Assembly: GCF_964340395.1 (NCBI RefSeq)
Contig: NC_135566.1
Coordinates: forward strand, 5,556,501 to 5,620,500
Origin: Glandiceps talaboti
Taxonomy: Eukaryota > Hemichordata > Enteropneusta > Spengelidae
Direction of reading: 5' to 3'
DNA length: 64,000 nt
Position numbers and translations under genes: made by a program. Below are positions 11,501 through 22,389 of the stretch, piece by piece (positions within the stretch are counted from its first letter, which is position 1; every line of letters starts with the position of its first letter). The notes beneath the pieces are model-generated. The model was not told the origin of the DNA, ran no database searches, and was given only the letters and a program-made list of their open reading frames with translations.

Positions 11501-14241
11501 AAATAGTCATAGCTATTTTAATGGAAATGAGTCTATGATTTGAGTTGTGTTTTCATGCAATTAGACTTACCTTCTGACTCCACCACAGTATTGTGTGTCT
11601 ATCAGAAAGATTGGTCGCAATGCTCTGGTTACTCTGAAATGACTTGTTTGCCTCACTAATACAACAATAGCTTCAGCATACATTACCAGTAAAGTGGCCG
11701 ACTACAAGGTAATGTTAAAAAGTACATAACTATACCATGCACAGGCCAAGATATTGTTTTTGAACAGAAAATATGGATTATATACCCTGGTAGAAATATT
11801 CAAATCTCAAAGCAATATCATCTCTACTTATCCAATCAGAAAGTATGTAACATTCAAATCACAAATCAGTAACTTCTACTTAGCCAATCAGAAAGCAACA
11901 TGCTTAAGCTTGCCCTTGACAATCCAATCTGACTGACTGTTGTATTTTCTCAATAATCATACTTAAATTACTTACCTTAATAGCTGTCCTCTTGTGTGTA
12001 ACAAATGTTTTGAAACCTAACCATCTCATCTTCATACCCAACTGTAATGCTATTATTGTCAGTGCAAATAACTCCAAGGAACTGTGAACCTATGATAGCG
12101 AATACAATGGAAATACCAAGAGTGATATATAGGCCCTTTTCAAAATTAAGTCAAGGGTGTGAATTTGAATCATGTTTAATTTCATCAATGAATGGCAGTG
12201 TTTATAAGACATTCCATATTGTGCCACCCTATCAGTATCAGCCACTACTGAAGAGAGAACCAGCTAGGATAAAATGACATGACATATGGTGGAAATAATG
12301 ATGGCGTTCAGTTTCAGTTATCAAACATGTTTGATAACAGTCACATTAAACCAAGTACATACATCAGCAAAAACTTAGATAAGTAACATAGTGTAAGTTA
12401 TAAACCACAGTGGGTGGGTACAATCAGATCTATTCTATCAACTTGAGCTGGGTTGTTTGAATTTCATGCCCACGGTTTATAGTATAGATTTGATTGCATT
12501 TTATACCCACCACAGTTTATTATTTGCAATATTTAAAATCAAAATGAATTACATGTATTAACTATTTACATAAATATATCATTTCTTAGTGTTAATTTTG
12601 CCATGCTCTAGAAATATATTCTCTCCAGAAGATAGATTTATTTTAAGGATGAACGTGCCTCAGTGACTAAATTTGTTTGAAAATCAAAGTAGCTTGAATT
12701 ACAAAAAACTAAATGAATGATTGTCTCCCAGCCCAGGACCTATTATACATTGTTTACATAATTCTAGCAGTTGTGGGTTTACTCATTTGCAAGAACAATT
12801 CTTGGTGTATGATTTCTTATGGAGATAGATGAGATGAAAGAGTTTAAGATTTGAAGCCACAGATAGTGTCTAGACTAGCTCCAAGTTCCTTCTTGATATG
12901 AGCTGAGAATAGATTGGCGTTTTCTTGAACAGCGAAAAGCAAAATTTTAAGGCCTATTTTTCTGAAGAACATATTATGTTCTTTTAATATGCAATATCCT
13001 ATCAAAAATCCAAAATTTTCTATAAAAATGAAAACAAAATAAACACTCACAACTTCATCCAGTTTCAGTAAATGCACAGCAGGACGTTCACATAATGCCA
13101 AAAACAGCAATAATAATGAAACTAGCAAATCTAACAAGTTAAACCAGACATTATGAACAATAAGATATGATGGTACTGCATCTTGGTTCTTTGGGTGAGT
13201 TGTAAACCTTTCATTATTCTTTCCTTCTTCTAAGTAAATGGCAGCTTCCTGATAATTTAATTTCCAAATTTGGTTTTCATCAGAACGGCTGTTGCTTCGC
13301 ACTGGACTTGGTCCTTGTTGAAATGGAAGAGAAAATATAAAAACAGTTAACAACTGTGCAATAGTTTCAGGGGGTCTCAACCTGAGAGAATTATAAAGAT
13401 AAAATTTAGATAGACTAGAATACTTTGTACCTCAGACCACTTTTAGTGGTCTGAGCTTGTACCAACCTAGGAGTGCCAGTGGTACCCCGGTTAAACAGTT
13501 GGGGAACTTGTACACCTGACACTACTTGGGTAGATTTTACCTACTAACCACACATACCAAAAAACATCATCTTACAATTTTTATTTTTAAAAATTTATTT
13601 ACAGGATTTGACTGACGATTTCTAATAATTTTCTATATTGGATTCAAGATTAAAAAAAACACTCACTGGGCAAAAGTCATTTACAGCTTGCACATAACTG
13701 AAAAAAAACACCCTGAATTTAATATTATACAGTATGATTATTATAAGGACAATTTTGACTCACACAAAAAATGTCATTCACAGTTAAGTTTGCACATAAT
13801 TGAAAAAAAAAAATCAATATTGAAGTATTAAATACTGTATAGTAGGTACATGGATATGGACAACTATGACACAAGAAATGTCATGCAGAAGCACGTATTT
13901 TAAGTTGTGCACGCTTCACCATATGCTCCAGCCGACACAGCAGCGAGATGCTGACAATTTTATTTATATCGTAAGAATGGAAAAGTTAGACACAAAAGTT
14001 GTAGTTCACAACATTTGCTTTCGTTTCATTCAATTTCAATAAAATATAAATCATAGAAATTATATTTCAATGGAAAATGTGTTCATCTCTCAAAGTACCT
14101 ATAGTGGAAGTACAGTTGATATTGTTCACGTGCATATGTATGCTTTATATGAAATGTCAAAATTGCGTCGTTACCTGAACTCAATGTTAGTGTTTCGGGC
14201 ATTTGCTCCAGAAGGGGACTTCCGTCATTCACAGCTGCCAT
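4909..14241 (-). CDS. TPCN1: Two-pore cation channel, TPC1-like (5' part, 12 exons)
   Basis: Two-pore channels are endolysosomal cation channels gated by PI(3,5)P2, voltage or NAADP signalling. Coding exons in transcription order: 14175-14241, 13051-13313, 11976-12089, 11571-11701, 10337-10425, 9872-9965, 9168-9267, 8283-8399, 7207-7489, 6548-6604, 5615-5683, 4909-4981. Every junction has GT/AG and the phases match, giving about 485 residues. Start [11 protein letters not shown] is the only ATG in phase with exon 2. Landmarks: [12 protein letters not shown] after residue 40; domain I S4 [13 protein letters not shown]; pore-1 filter TTAN at 250-253, split by an intron, then FPDVMMPAY; inter-domain linker YYKPR...YLTFKALN; domain II S1-S2 ending at GWN. 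The vertebrate protein has about 820 residues, so the remainder of domain II and the C-terminus are missing here. TPC1 is favoured over TPC3 by sequence and by the IQCD neighbour; TPC3 is not excluded. Confidence 0.92.
6075..6500 (-). repeat. Composite dispersed repeat (family A), inverted copy
   Basis: Read on the minus strand, a foldback unit (about 6480-6328, arms containing 'gcatgagtgcttgcagtgtt'-like words) is followed by a tail with 'agtaatctctggtacata' and 'tatgtaataat'. The same two modules in the same order occur at 27975-28450. Intronic in the channel gene. Confidence 0.75.
6730..6948. repeat. Degenerate 'catgacaataacatatta' tandem repeat
   Basis: About twelve imperfect units of roughly 17-20 bp alternating 'acatgacaa' with 'ttaacata'. 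Intronic. Confidence 0.85.
7033..7165. repeat. (ATC/ACC/TCC)n trinucleotide-rich tract
   Basis: Imperfect tract of atc, acc and tcc triplets, which creates long artefactual His/Met/Ile open frames on both strands. Intronic, just left of the channel exon at 7207-7489. Confidence 0.85.
8486..8534. repeat. (AAAT)n microsatellite
   Basis: Twelve uninterrupted aaat units. Intronic in the channel gene. Confidence 0.95.
8678..8980. repeat. Tandem repeat, four ~65-86 bp units
   Basis: Four units beginning 'taataccnaatctgggg' (near 8678, 8743, 8829 and 8911), each continuing with 'attggaaggatagccttc' and 'gggtttgggtaaccaa'. Intronic; well preserved between units, suggesting fairly recent expansion. 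Confidence 0.88.
9469..9717 (+). repeat. Dispersed repeat (family C), copy 1
   Basis: About 250 bp sharing, in order, 'cctttatagggtatctt', 'ctgtgggc', 'atgaatattcatgaga' and 'cacttagg' with an inverted copy at 21630-21845. No open frame. Family unknown; non-autonomous element suspected. Confidence 0.75.
10505..10735. repeat. Tandem repeat, ~50-65 bp units
   Basis: Four units of 'gagagctttagactgcaaac', then 'gtcttgttcactcatga', then 'tagagggcactgttgataag'. Intronic in the channel gene. Confidence 0.85.
11085..11455 (+). repeat. Hairpin repeat (family B), copy 1
   Basis: A left module ('tatactctggtcgttctatg') is followed by a foldback module in which 'ccagccagaaaatactca', 'gttgtcactactcg', 'agtgacaaagacccctca' and 'gtattttcctgggctgaa' pair with one another. 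Related copies lie at 41585-41930, 43225-43585 and, inverted, 58525-58875. Intronic here. Confidence 0.75.
13431..13455. repeat. Perfect hairpin, 11-bp arms, 3-nt loop
   Basis: Arms ctcagaccact and agtggtctgag around ttt, in the channel intron between coding exons 1 and 2. Probably part of an old mobile-element fragment. Confidence 0.8.
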
Positions 14242-14791
14242 GTTTTTGTTATTTTCTCGTAAAATCTCGGGTGTTTATTTCGAGATTTTCCGTGAGGTCA
14301 CTGACTGACCTCGTCAATCTTCTTAGCAACGGAACGGACTATTCACTTGTGTATATTATTCCGCGCTCCTCACTAATACGGTGAAAACTCATGTATTATT
14401 GTATTTTTCAAATTTGAATCTGATGAAAATAAACAAATGAGATGTGTTAGTGTCTATTTTACTAGAAAACTATTTTCTATGTTGAAAGATTTTGTGGTAT
14501 TGGTCTCTATTTTCTTGTAAGTGTACGGAGATAATGGTTGCTGGACGGTTGCTTGGCCAACAAAACAATCATCGATACACAGTGATAGCAGCCATTGATA
14601 CTTCGGATGAGCACACCTTTATGTTTAGTATATTATAGATTTGACCCGTTATCAGTCAGTCTCCCCTATAATTACCACGCCGGCTGACGCTTCGACGCTT
14701 GGAAAAATAATTAGAGCGGGCGTGGTTTTGACCATATATGTCGTTTGCTCCTATCTCGTTGCTGGGTAAGTCTTTGATAAAAAATTAGACT
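14242..14791. promoter_or_regulatory. Divergent promoter between the TPC1-like gene and IQCD
   Basis: 550 bp separate the two initiator codons, which point away from each other, so both promoters and 5'UTRs must lie here or spliced upstream exons must be invoked. RFX half-sites GTTGCT occur at 14537-14542, 14548-14553 and 14758-14763, with AGCAAC at 14325-14330. Those at 14548-14561 and 14758-14770 extend to X-box-like palindromes with one mismatch each. RFX sites are typical of ciliary genes, which fits IQCD. A donor-like 'gggtaagtc' at 14764-14772 has no acceptor at a workable distance before the IQCD ATG. Confidence 0.65.
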
Positions 14792-17700
14792 ATGACGGCG
14801 ACAGATCTCGCAGTCAAGGAAACCCTCAGTTTGTTAGAAAAGGTGCGACAGGACGGGCCTTCGAGGGATAAAGCCAGTATGGAGGCTTTATTAAATCCAG
14901 TTCAAGCTCCTGCAATTCCAAGGGTAAGACGAGAACCAAAACAGAAGAAAACAGAAGCTCTTCGTGTTTTGGACCCAGGTAGGAAGAAATTGACAACGAT
15001 AGAATCGCAGAGAATCCTTGCCGCGTTTGAAGAGAGTATAAAAAAGGTCGAAGTCGTGACGTTGTTACCGTTTGTCGCAACAAATCTTGAACGTTACAGT
15101 GTTGTCCTAGGCGCAGAATTAGTGGCAGCAATTACAGAACATAATGAGCTAGAGAAAGCCTACACAGATCTGGTAACACCCCCTGAACCCGAGCGACCAC
15201 AGTCCAAGGCGTCCAAACGCTCAACTACACAGTTCAGTCGGAGATCGACTCCAACTTCGCACCATTCCTTTATAGAAGTTGACGTATTACCGCCTGTTGA
15301 ACCTCCAGGTAGTCGTAAGGGCAGCCCAATAAGTCGTAAAAGCAGTGCTGCACCAAGCCGGGCAAGTAGCGCTGCGAGCGAAGTTGTCACTCACACGACC
15401 GTCACTGACCCAGAAGCAGAAGCTGAGAAAGCTAGAAATATGAAAATACTAGAAACTCAGCTAGGATACTCATGTAAGAACATACTACGATTATTTACTG
15501 TTAACCCGTCTGCTGTTAATGCCGTTCGACAAGAAAAACAAGCCCGTGATATGGAATCAGGTGCTATGATAGGCTACCTTGCTGAACTCAAAGATGTTAT
15601 ATTTGAAAAATTGTTGACAACACCACTAGAAGAAAAACAGAAAAGGGATTACCTACAAGAAATTACTGTCAGGGAAAAGAAGAATTCAGAAATCATCAAA
15701 AAGATGGAAACTGAACTGAACGGATCAATGGAGGAAAAGGAAGCAGAGGTAAGGAATTATTTATGCAATTCGATTTATCATAATAAATGGTAAAATATGT
15801 CTGTCATGATATGATATTATCAATATTCAAAGCACATTTCATTATAATATAACCATGGCTATCATAGTCTGTGCATATTTACCATTTCATCTTATCTTTA
15901 TGTAATAAAGGTAAAGCTACATAAATTGTAGGCGAAACAGAGATATTATTTGAAAAAAAATAATATCACTGAAAGGACAGATTGAGTGCATGAAGTAATG
16001 TCAAAATTTTTAGTAAAAATGGAACTTAAGTTGAATTGAATAATACCATTGCTGTTGATATGTTTCTCTATTAAATTTAGATATGTAGTACAAAAATATG
16101 AAAAAGGCAACTTACACTATCACAATCAACACATACAGTACCTGTATTTGTGAAAATTGTAGAGAATTACATGTAAGTTGATATCACATTCTTGTTGAAA
16201 TTAATTCTTTGTTTTCCATTCACGCCATTTAATTTGATAGATTTCTAAGAGGAATGATGTTATTCGTCGTTTGAAAGCCGACCTCCATCAGATTGAGAAG
16301 TTCTCTGAAGACCATATTAGGAGAACCAAATCTGAAGCTGAGAAACAGCAACAGGCTGATGCTAGGAACTCGGAGGGTAAACAACAACGCTTACAAGCTG
16401 ATTTACAGGCTCTGAGAACACAACTAGCTAATATGATTGCTGAACATAGAGAAAATGAACTCGCTTTGAGAAAGGTAAGGTTATTAATTTTAGAACAGGA
16501 TGATTTTTTGCAATATCAGTATGATATGAATAAAGTCAGAAATGTCATTTATTTGAGATGAAAAAATAATAATAATAAGATGATTTGTAATGCGCCTCAT
16601 CTCTGAAGAGCTCAAAGCGCATGAATATATATACCAGGTGATCGACAGGTGTCAAAGAGTTTCTGCTTTTGACAAAAAATATTGCAACACATTCAACCTA
16701 AACCAGCAAATGTACACAAGGTCTAATGAATATATGAATTTCATGACAACTTGTAAAGTAATGCGAGACTATGTTGAATATTCATGAAAATCATAATCAC
16801 ATTAATGTTGTATTTGGTAATGTTAACTAATAAAGTATGCATGTACACAGCATTGATCAAAACATTATGACCTTCTTGTTTTAATCACATAATCTAGTCA
16901 TATGTATTAGATCAAGGGTATTAAATCAAAATATTGGTGATTTTAGTAATTTTAAGGGACTCTATATGCAACTTTTGCACCCATATCCTTATGTATTGTT
17001 GTATTTTCATATTGACCTCACTGTGGTAATACTGACTTCTGTGTATTCCTATCTTTTTTTTGCAGCGTAAATACAAGATAGAAACTGAAGTTGAAAATTG
17101 GATTCAGAAATATGATTCTGATATGGGAGAAAGACAGGTAAGGAGATTAACAGTTGAATTAAGTCAAGTTATGTAGTGGAAATAACATCACAAATATCAC
17201 ATGATATACTATTAGAGTCCATACATACCTAGTTTGTACATAGTTTGTAGTTAGTGCAGTCTTAGGTTAGTAGGTAAAATCTGCCTCAATTCCCATGTTG
17301 TCATTTTACTGGGGTTCCTCTCCAATATTATGGTATTGGAAAGTGCCAGTTTTACCGGATTTTCCCTTACTCTTACTGGGGTTCCCAGCCTTTAGCAAAA
17401 GCACTGCTATAGGTGTTGTGCCATGTTGTCTTTGTTAGCAAAATTCTAGTACAGTGTTGCTTCTTTTTTTAAGCAATTGTATTCGTAGGATTTGTAAATG
17501 TAACTCTTATAACTATCAAATTCCAGTAAGTCAAATGACAAACAGAAACCTTTCATATTGATATTGATATTGATATTGATATTTACAAATTCTTCAAAAG
17601 ATCAACATTGGCAAGTTAAATAGCATTTATGTGAAATTGAATATTCTCACAACTTGAAAAGAAGAAAAGTGATTTGGCAGTTTCAGAAGTATGGAAAACT

Positions 17701-18186
17701 AAGAAATCACTGATATCCGGGAATACATTATTACTCCTACAACACAATCAAAGGCTCATTTGACTTGATATTTACATACATTTATCACTTCAAATTAGAA
17801 AAGGGGTTATTGGTGAAGATTTTGTTCTCAGATTATTTTTAAGATGATTTGATAGATCAGTTGATTGACTGATTGATTGATTGATTGATTATTAACAGGA
17901 CGAATACGAGGAGGTAGATGCTGTGTACACTGAAGAAAAAGCTCAACTGAATGAATTAGAAGAAAGATTTAAGACTTTGGAAGAGGAATACAAGGAGATC
18001 GTTGAGGAACGTCGCATTGCAACCGAGAAGAAAGAACGTGAGGAGCGTGAGTTACAAATGATGATCAAGGCGGCAACTGTCATCCAGTCATTCTGGAGAT
18101 CCTACAAATGCCGTAAACAACTCAAAGGAAAGAAAAAGAAGGGAAAGAAGGGGAAGGGAAAGAGTGGGAAAAAGAAGAAGAAGTAG
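14792..18186 (+). CDS. IQCD: Dynein regulatory complex subunit 10 (IQ domain-containing protein D)
   Basis: IQCD/DRC10 is a coiled-coil subunit of the nexin-dynein regulatory complex of motile cilia and flagella. Four exons, 14792-15748, 16241-16474, 17066-17137 and 17899-18186, all joined in phase 0 with GT/AG, encode 516 residues. Matches to the vertebrate protein run throughout: [20 protein letters not shown] with [44 protein letters not shown]; exon 3 [22 protein letters not shown]-terminal IQ calmodulin-binding motif ([14 protein letters not shown], about 479-496) ends in a Lys/Gly-rich tail. The protein is longer than the human one (about 449) because of a Ser/Pro/Arg-rich insert at about 128-205. 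The start is the first ATG of the frame after an upstream stop. It is divergent to the channel gene and likely expressed in ciliated cells. Confidence 0.95.
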
Positions 18187-18434
18187 ACATTGTGATCACG
18201 TAAACTGAAATTAGCATACACTTGAGTATTAATGTATGCTTCGTATACGAGTGACTGTATCAACACAACAATTTATTATTTTTACTATGTCTCTCACAGC
18301 AATTATGGAATTATTGTGATGTTTCTGTTTTACTATTTCGTTCATGAATTCAAACTAACAGCATGTGTTGACTGACTGTTCACTGTTTTCATCATTGCTG
18401 GACTTTGTATATTTTGTACATAACATGTATTGCT

Positions 18435-18440
18435 AATAAA
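18435..18440 (+). terminator. Polyadenylation signal AATAAA of IQCD
   Basis: Canonical AATAAA about 250 bp after the IQCD stop, followed within 20-30 bp by a GT-rich stretch (gatgtgtgttttgtatg). The best 3'-end candidate for this gene. Confidence 0.7.
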
Positions 18441-20550
18441 GATTTTTAGAATTGTAAGGATGTGTGTTTTGTATGAAGTTACTGGTAGACTAAAGGAGTT
18501 GTTTCAGATCAGAGTAGATGGAGCTATCTGATCCGACCTCTATCGGCAAACTATTAAATTTTGTCTTTATGATGGCTGACCCATGAGCTTACTGAAAATT
18601 TATTGAACAATAACATGTTCATCATTTGAATGTCACAGATTTTGTCCAAATCATCCTACCCATTGTTGTACTTGTCATGATGTCAACATGTTTCATACAA
18701 ATAGTGTGTACAGGTATATAAATTAATATCGTTGGCATGTGAGAAAGTCATTTCAAGCTCAGTAGTACATATAAGTTGTGCTTGCTGAAAGAGAATCAAA
18801 CTTTCACATCAAATGACCTATCATTATGATTAGCTGAATTCCACTCTCTCTACAAGTCATTGACAATACTGTGTGTACTGGCTTGATATCATGTGTAAAC
18901 ATGAAAGAGGTACAGACAATTTTGTACAAATTTGGTCAACAAATTGCTAATTTGTGGAATGCTGTTATTGTTTCATCTCCAGGGTATTGTACATACTTCA
19001 CCAAGTACAACATATCATAAATAAGGAGAACATTAAAAAAAAATGTTTGTACAAAAAAATAGTTCCAGTAACAGCCACCTGGGTTTCAATATATCAGTAA
19101 CATAGGGGGTCTGGTTAACACATAATGAACCATTGAAATAAGCCAATAAAGTGAGAGTGGGTAGAATGAGGGATATTTACATGGAAAGCACATTTACAGC
19201 TATTGATTTATACAGGGGAAAACAATCAATAATGGTGTCCATAAACCTTGGTATGAGAACATTACCTCAACCCCCCACTGTACATAGTATAGTGTGTGTG
19301 CATGTGGATGTGTGCATCGTAGATGTATGTATGTATTTATGTTATGTATGTATGTATGTATGTATGTATGTATGTATGTATGTATGTATGTATGTATGTA
19401 TGTATGTATGTTTTTAATATCACCACTATGTTTATTATTATTTAATTTTTTTTTTAATTTCTTTTTTTTTGGGGGGGGGGGTAATGTTCAAAGCTTACAG
19501 TGCACGGGATGCAAATATTAGTTACATAAGGTGCAGCATTGTTACCTATTGTCAAATCAGCATTACATCTACACAAAATCTACATTTAACTCGGAAATGC
19601 ACCTTTATACACAAACAACTTTCACAAACTCTGCTTGTTGTTTTCTCAGCCATCCCAATGGAATCACGCCACCAAATGTTTGCAGTCAATTACCTTTCTT
19701 TTTTTAGTACGCGCTTTATCCGTGTTATGATGCAACCAACTCATAAACTAGATCCATGATGTAACGTAACATACCTCGGCGTGATATGCATAACAGATTA
19801 GCAATCGCCAGAGCCTGGAAATAGCTATTTGTCGACACTGTTTTGTTGATCTGTGCGATCTTTACCAATCACTAGCCAAAATATAACATTCGAAATTGTC
19901 AAACGTTAACAAACTTGTTTTGAAACAGGCACATATTGGATCCTGCCACGTCACGATTATTCGGAATGGCGCCGCCACTCGGTTCACATGAAAGAACTGC
20001 CATAACAGGTGGCATCAGGAAAACGGCGATCTTTCTCACAAATTTGTTCTATTTTCATTGTATGTCTATGTTAAATATAACCCATCATATACTATTTTTC
20101 TGTTTCAACTATAAAAGTATCAATTGCAAGCTATGTTTTTACGTTTCGTCTTCACTTAAACTTGTGTGTATGCATGATACAAACGGACGGGAAGAGTTAT
20201 GTTTAAACACTGGCTGCGCTAGAGAGACACATTTCTATTTATTTTCTGTTTTTAAAGAACATTTTTTAGCGTAAGAAAAATCCCATCTGTTTAATTTGAA
20301 AAAGCGACTATAATGATATCGAAAATTTTCGTCCAGCACCACATGACATCATAGTATTGATGAAGCACTGCAGGAACAACACAAGACAGGAAACTGACTC
20401 GCAAAGCTCTCTATAAAGAGATTGAGGACAAACATACCACTGCAATATCGATCAGTTAAAACTTTTCAAGTGGTTGAAGATAGAAAATTTGGTTACTTTT
20501 GGTCATGATAAATTATAATTACGCTTTCCTTGTAAAGGAAGTACACAGTC
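18441..20550. other. Intergenic, no gene recognised
   Basis: Between the IQCD 3' end and the tRNA. It contains a TATG microsatellite and, around 19444-19481, poly-T and poly-G runs. A 112-codon plus-strand frame at 19936-20274 has no features I recognise. Confidence 0.55.
19321..19410. repeat. (TATG)n microsatellite
   Basis: Imperfect at the start, then about 17 uninterrupted tatg units. Confidence 0.95.
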
Positions 20551-20556
20551 AAAAAA
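20551..20556 (-). terminator. RNA polymerase III terminator (T6 on the minus strand)
   Basis: Six T residues on the minus strand begin 5 nt past the mature 3' end of the tRNA gene, as expected for pol III termination. Confidence 0.8.
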
Positions 20557-20560
20557 TTGG

Positions 20561-20672
20561 TTCCCCAGGTGAGGCTCGAACTCACAACCTCCGCATTACT
20601 CGATAACAGCCACTGTCACGACCAAGTACTGTCATATAAGTACGGCGCGCTAACCGATTGTGCCACTGGGGA
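20561..20672 (-). tRNA. tRNA-Ile (anticodon UAU), intron-containing
   Basis: Acceptor arms TCCCCAG and CTGGGGA pair fully, with discriminator A. D arm GCAC-AATCGGTTA-GCGC has one A-C mismatch. The anticodon stem is CCGTA/TGCGG and the loop starts CTTATA, giving anticodon TAT. The T arm TGAGTTCGAGCCTCA is canonical. About 38 nt lie between the anticodon loop and the 3' anticodon-stem strand, consistent with the intron usual in animal tRNA-Ile(UAU) genes. The first base is T rather than the usual G, but it pairs with A72. A pol III terminator follows. It should decode AUA codons. Confidence 0.9.
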
Positions 20673-21629
20673 GCACGAACGCAATAGAAATATATTTTGA
20701 GTTCAGTACCTCGTTTCCTAAGAATAAATATTCGACTTCGGAAAAATAAAGTGAATCCAGGATTAAATGGCCGAATCATAAACTGGTATATTAAAATCTG
20801 GACCCCTTTAAATAGGTGCAAACGATAAGCAATTATTTTAAAGAAAGGGTGGTCAATGATTCATTATCATGGAGTGCTTGAGAAGTGAAAATATTTATTT
20901 TGTTAAAATGTACAAAAGTATAATTATATAATAACAATACAGACAGACGAACCTTACATAAAACTTTAAATCAAATCGAACAGAATGAGAATTTAAATGA
21001 CATCGTATTTCGTTTTAAAATCCACTGTAAACGAAACATAAGAGTATCATAACCTATGAAATAAATTATGGTAATGCAAAAAATATAAATCGGATTGTAG
21101 ACCTTTCAGAAATTAGCAGTGTCGGCCATTTCTTTTAATAGCTTTCTCAAACCTCAGTATAAGTTCAGGGCTACCATGGAAAAATAGTTGGTTGTTGTAT
21201 CGGAAACAACAATCATTTCTTTCTTTCTTTTACAATCGAAAGCAGCCGATGGTGCACGACCACTGTCAAGTACGATAACCTATTGTTCCACGCCACGTGG
21301 TGTTTGAGTTCATATCTGTACTACAGTTTTTTTGGGGGGTCAAAGTTGAAGACTGGCATTTCAAGCAAAATAAGACAAATTAAGATACTGTATCTGCTCT
21401 TGTGTTGTATAGAGATGAAAAACATTAATAAGGGACAGGGGTCATATTGAGTCAGTTTTCCTCCTAATTGTTTTAAAATGCCAAATAAACACCATTTTGT
21501 ATCATTCATGTTGATGTTTGCCCTGAAAAGTGCAAGTGTATAGAATATCAATATCGCATCAAGCGGATAGTATAAATGTATTTAATGTACTATCCCTAGG
21601 TTAGTACTAAGTGGTACTTTTTACGTACT

Positions 21630-21845
21630 CCTAAGTGTCTATTCGTCTCAGTGTAAAACGTCTCTCATGAATATTCATTGTTAAACCATGAATCTATTAT
21701 TTTCGCTGACTCCTATATGATGTAATGGCCCACAGAAAAGATACCCTATAAAGGTACAAGTTCAAATATTAAGTAATTGTTGATGTTGAAAATCATGAAA
21801 TGACTCCACGATCCATTATTCCTGGTGTGGCGTTCCCATTTAAGA
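21630..21845 (-). repeat. Dispersed repeat (family C), copy 2, inverted
   Basis: Reverse complement of the element at 9469-9717, with the same ordered motifs and an extended 3' end ('aggaataatggatcgtgg' on the minus strand). Divergence is moderate, so this is not a recent duplication. Confidence 0.75.
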
Positions 21846-22021
21846 TTGTTATCATTGAGCGAGACGCATACTATGAGATGCATACTATCTCTCTACGTAC
21901 GTATATTCAAACATAGAAAACATACATATATGTAACATTGTCTCACTTTTTCGACCTGTATATTTGCATGAGAAAGTGTATAGCAGATACCCAAGTGATT
22001 AATCATAGAAGAGTACTTAAT

Positions 22022-22027
22022 TTTATT
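22022..22027 (-). terminator. Candidate polyadenylation signal of the ASB-type gene
   Basis: AATAAA on the minus strand about 360 bp beyond the stop. If used, the GA tract at 22045-22213 is transcribed in the 3'UTR as a CT repeat. No closer AATAAA seen. Confidence 0.35.
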
Positions 22028-22044
22028 TCCCTTTATGTAACTTA

Positions 22045-22054
22045 AGAGAGCGAG

Positions 22055-22148
<94 letters not shown>

Positions 22149-22173
22149 AGGGGGAGGGAGAGAGAGAGAGAGA

Positions 22174-22213
<40 letters not shown>
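22045..22213. repeat. (GA)n tract with internal G-run
   Basis: About 170 bp of almost pure ga dinucleotides, interrupted by a g-rich run near 22138-22160. Purine-only on the plus strand. Confidence 0.95.
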
Positions 22214-22217
<4 letters not shown>

Positions 22218-22389
22218 CGGAACAAAAAACACTAATAACTTAACGTCTTCATCTAAAACTGAGTTTTTATAAAAGAATGGTTACGATGGAAATTTCGATA
22301 ACTTTACACAATCTTCAAATCACCCGCTTGTCATCCTGATTGCTGGCTCAGTTATCCTCTGATTCACCCACACGTCGTTCTGTGGAGAC

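Larger units (their letters stand above)
20673..22389. other. Intergenic, no gene recognised
   Basis: Between the tRNA and the 3' end of the ASB-type gene. It contains a possible tRNA-like relic near 21250-21305 (its minus strand reads TGGAACAATAGGTTATCG, close to the tRNA A-box region), an inverted family C repeat and a long GA tract. Confidence 0.55.

Noticed and set aside
14070-14384. 104-codon plus-strand frame
   Set aside because: Overlaps channel exon 1 and its promoter on the opposite strand; no domain.
19936-20274. 112-codon plus-strand frame
   Set aside because: No recognisable motif, no splice context; could be chance.
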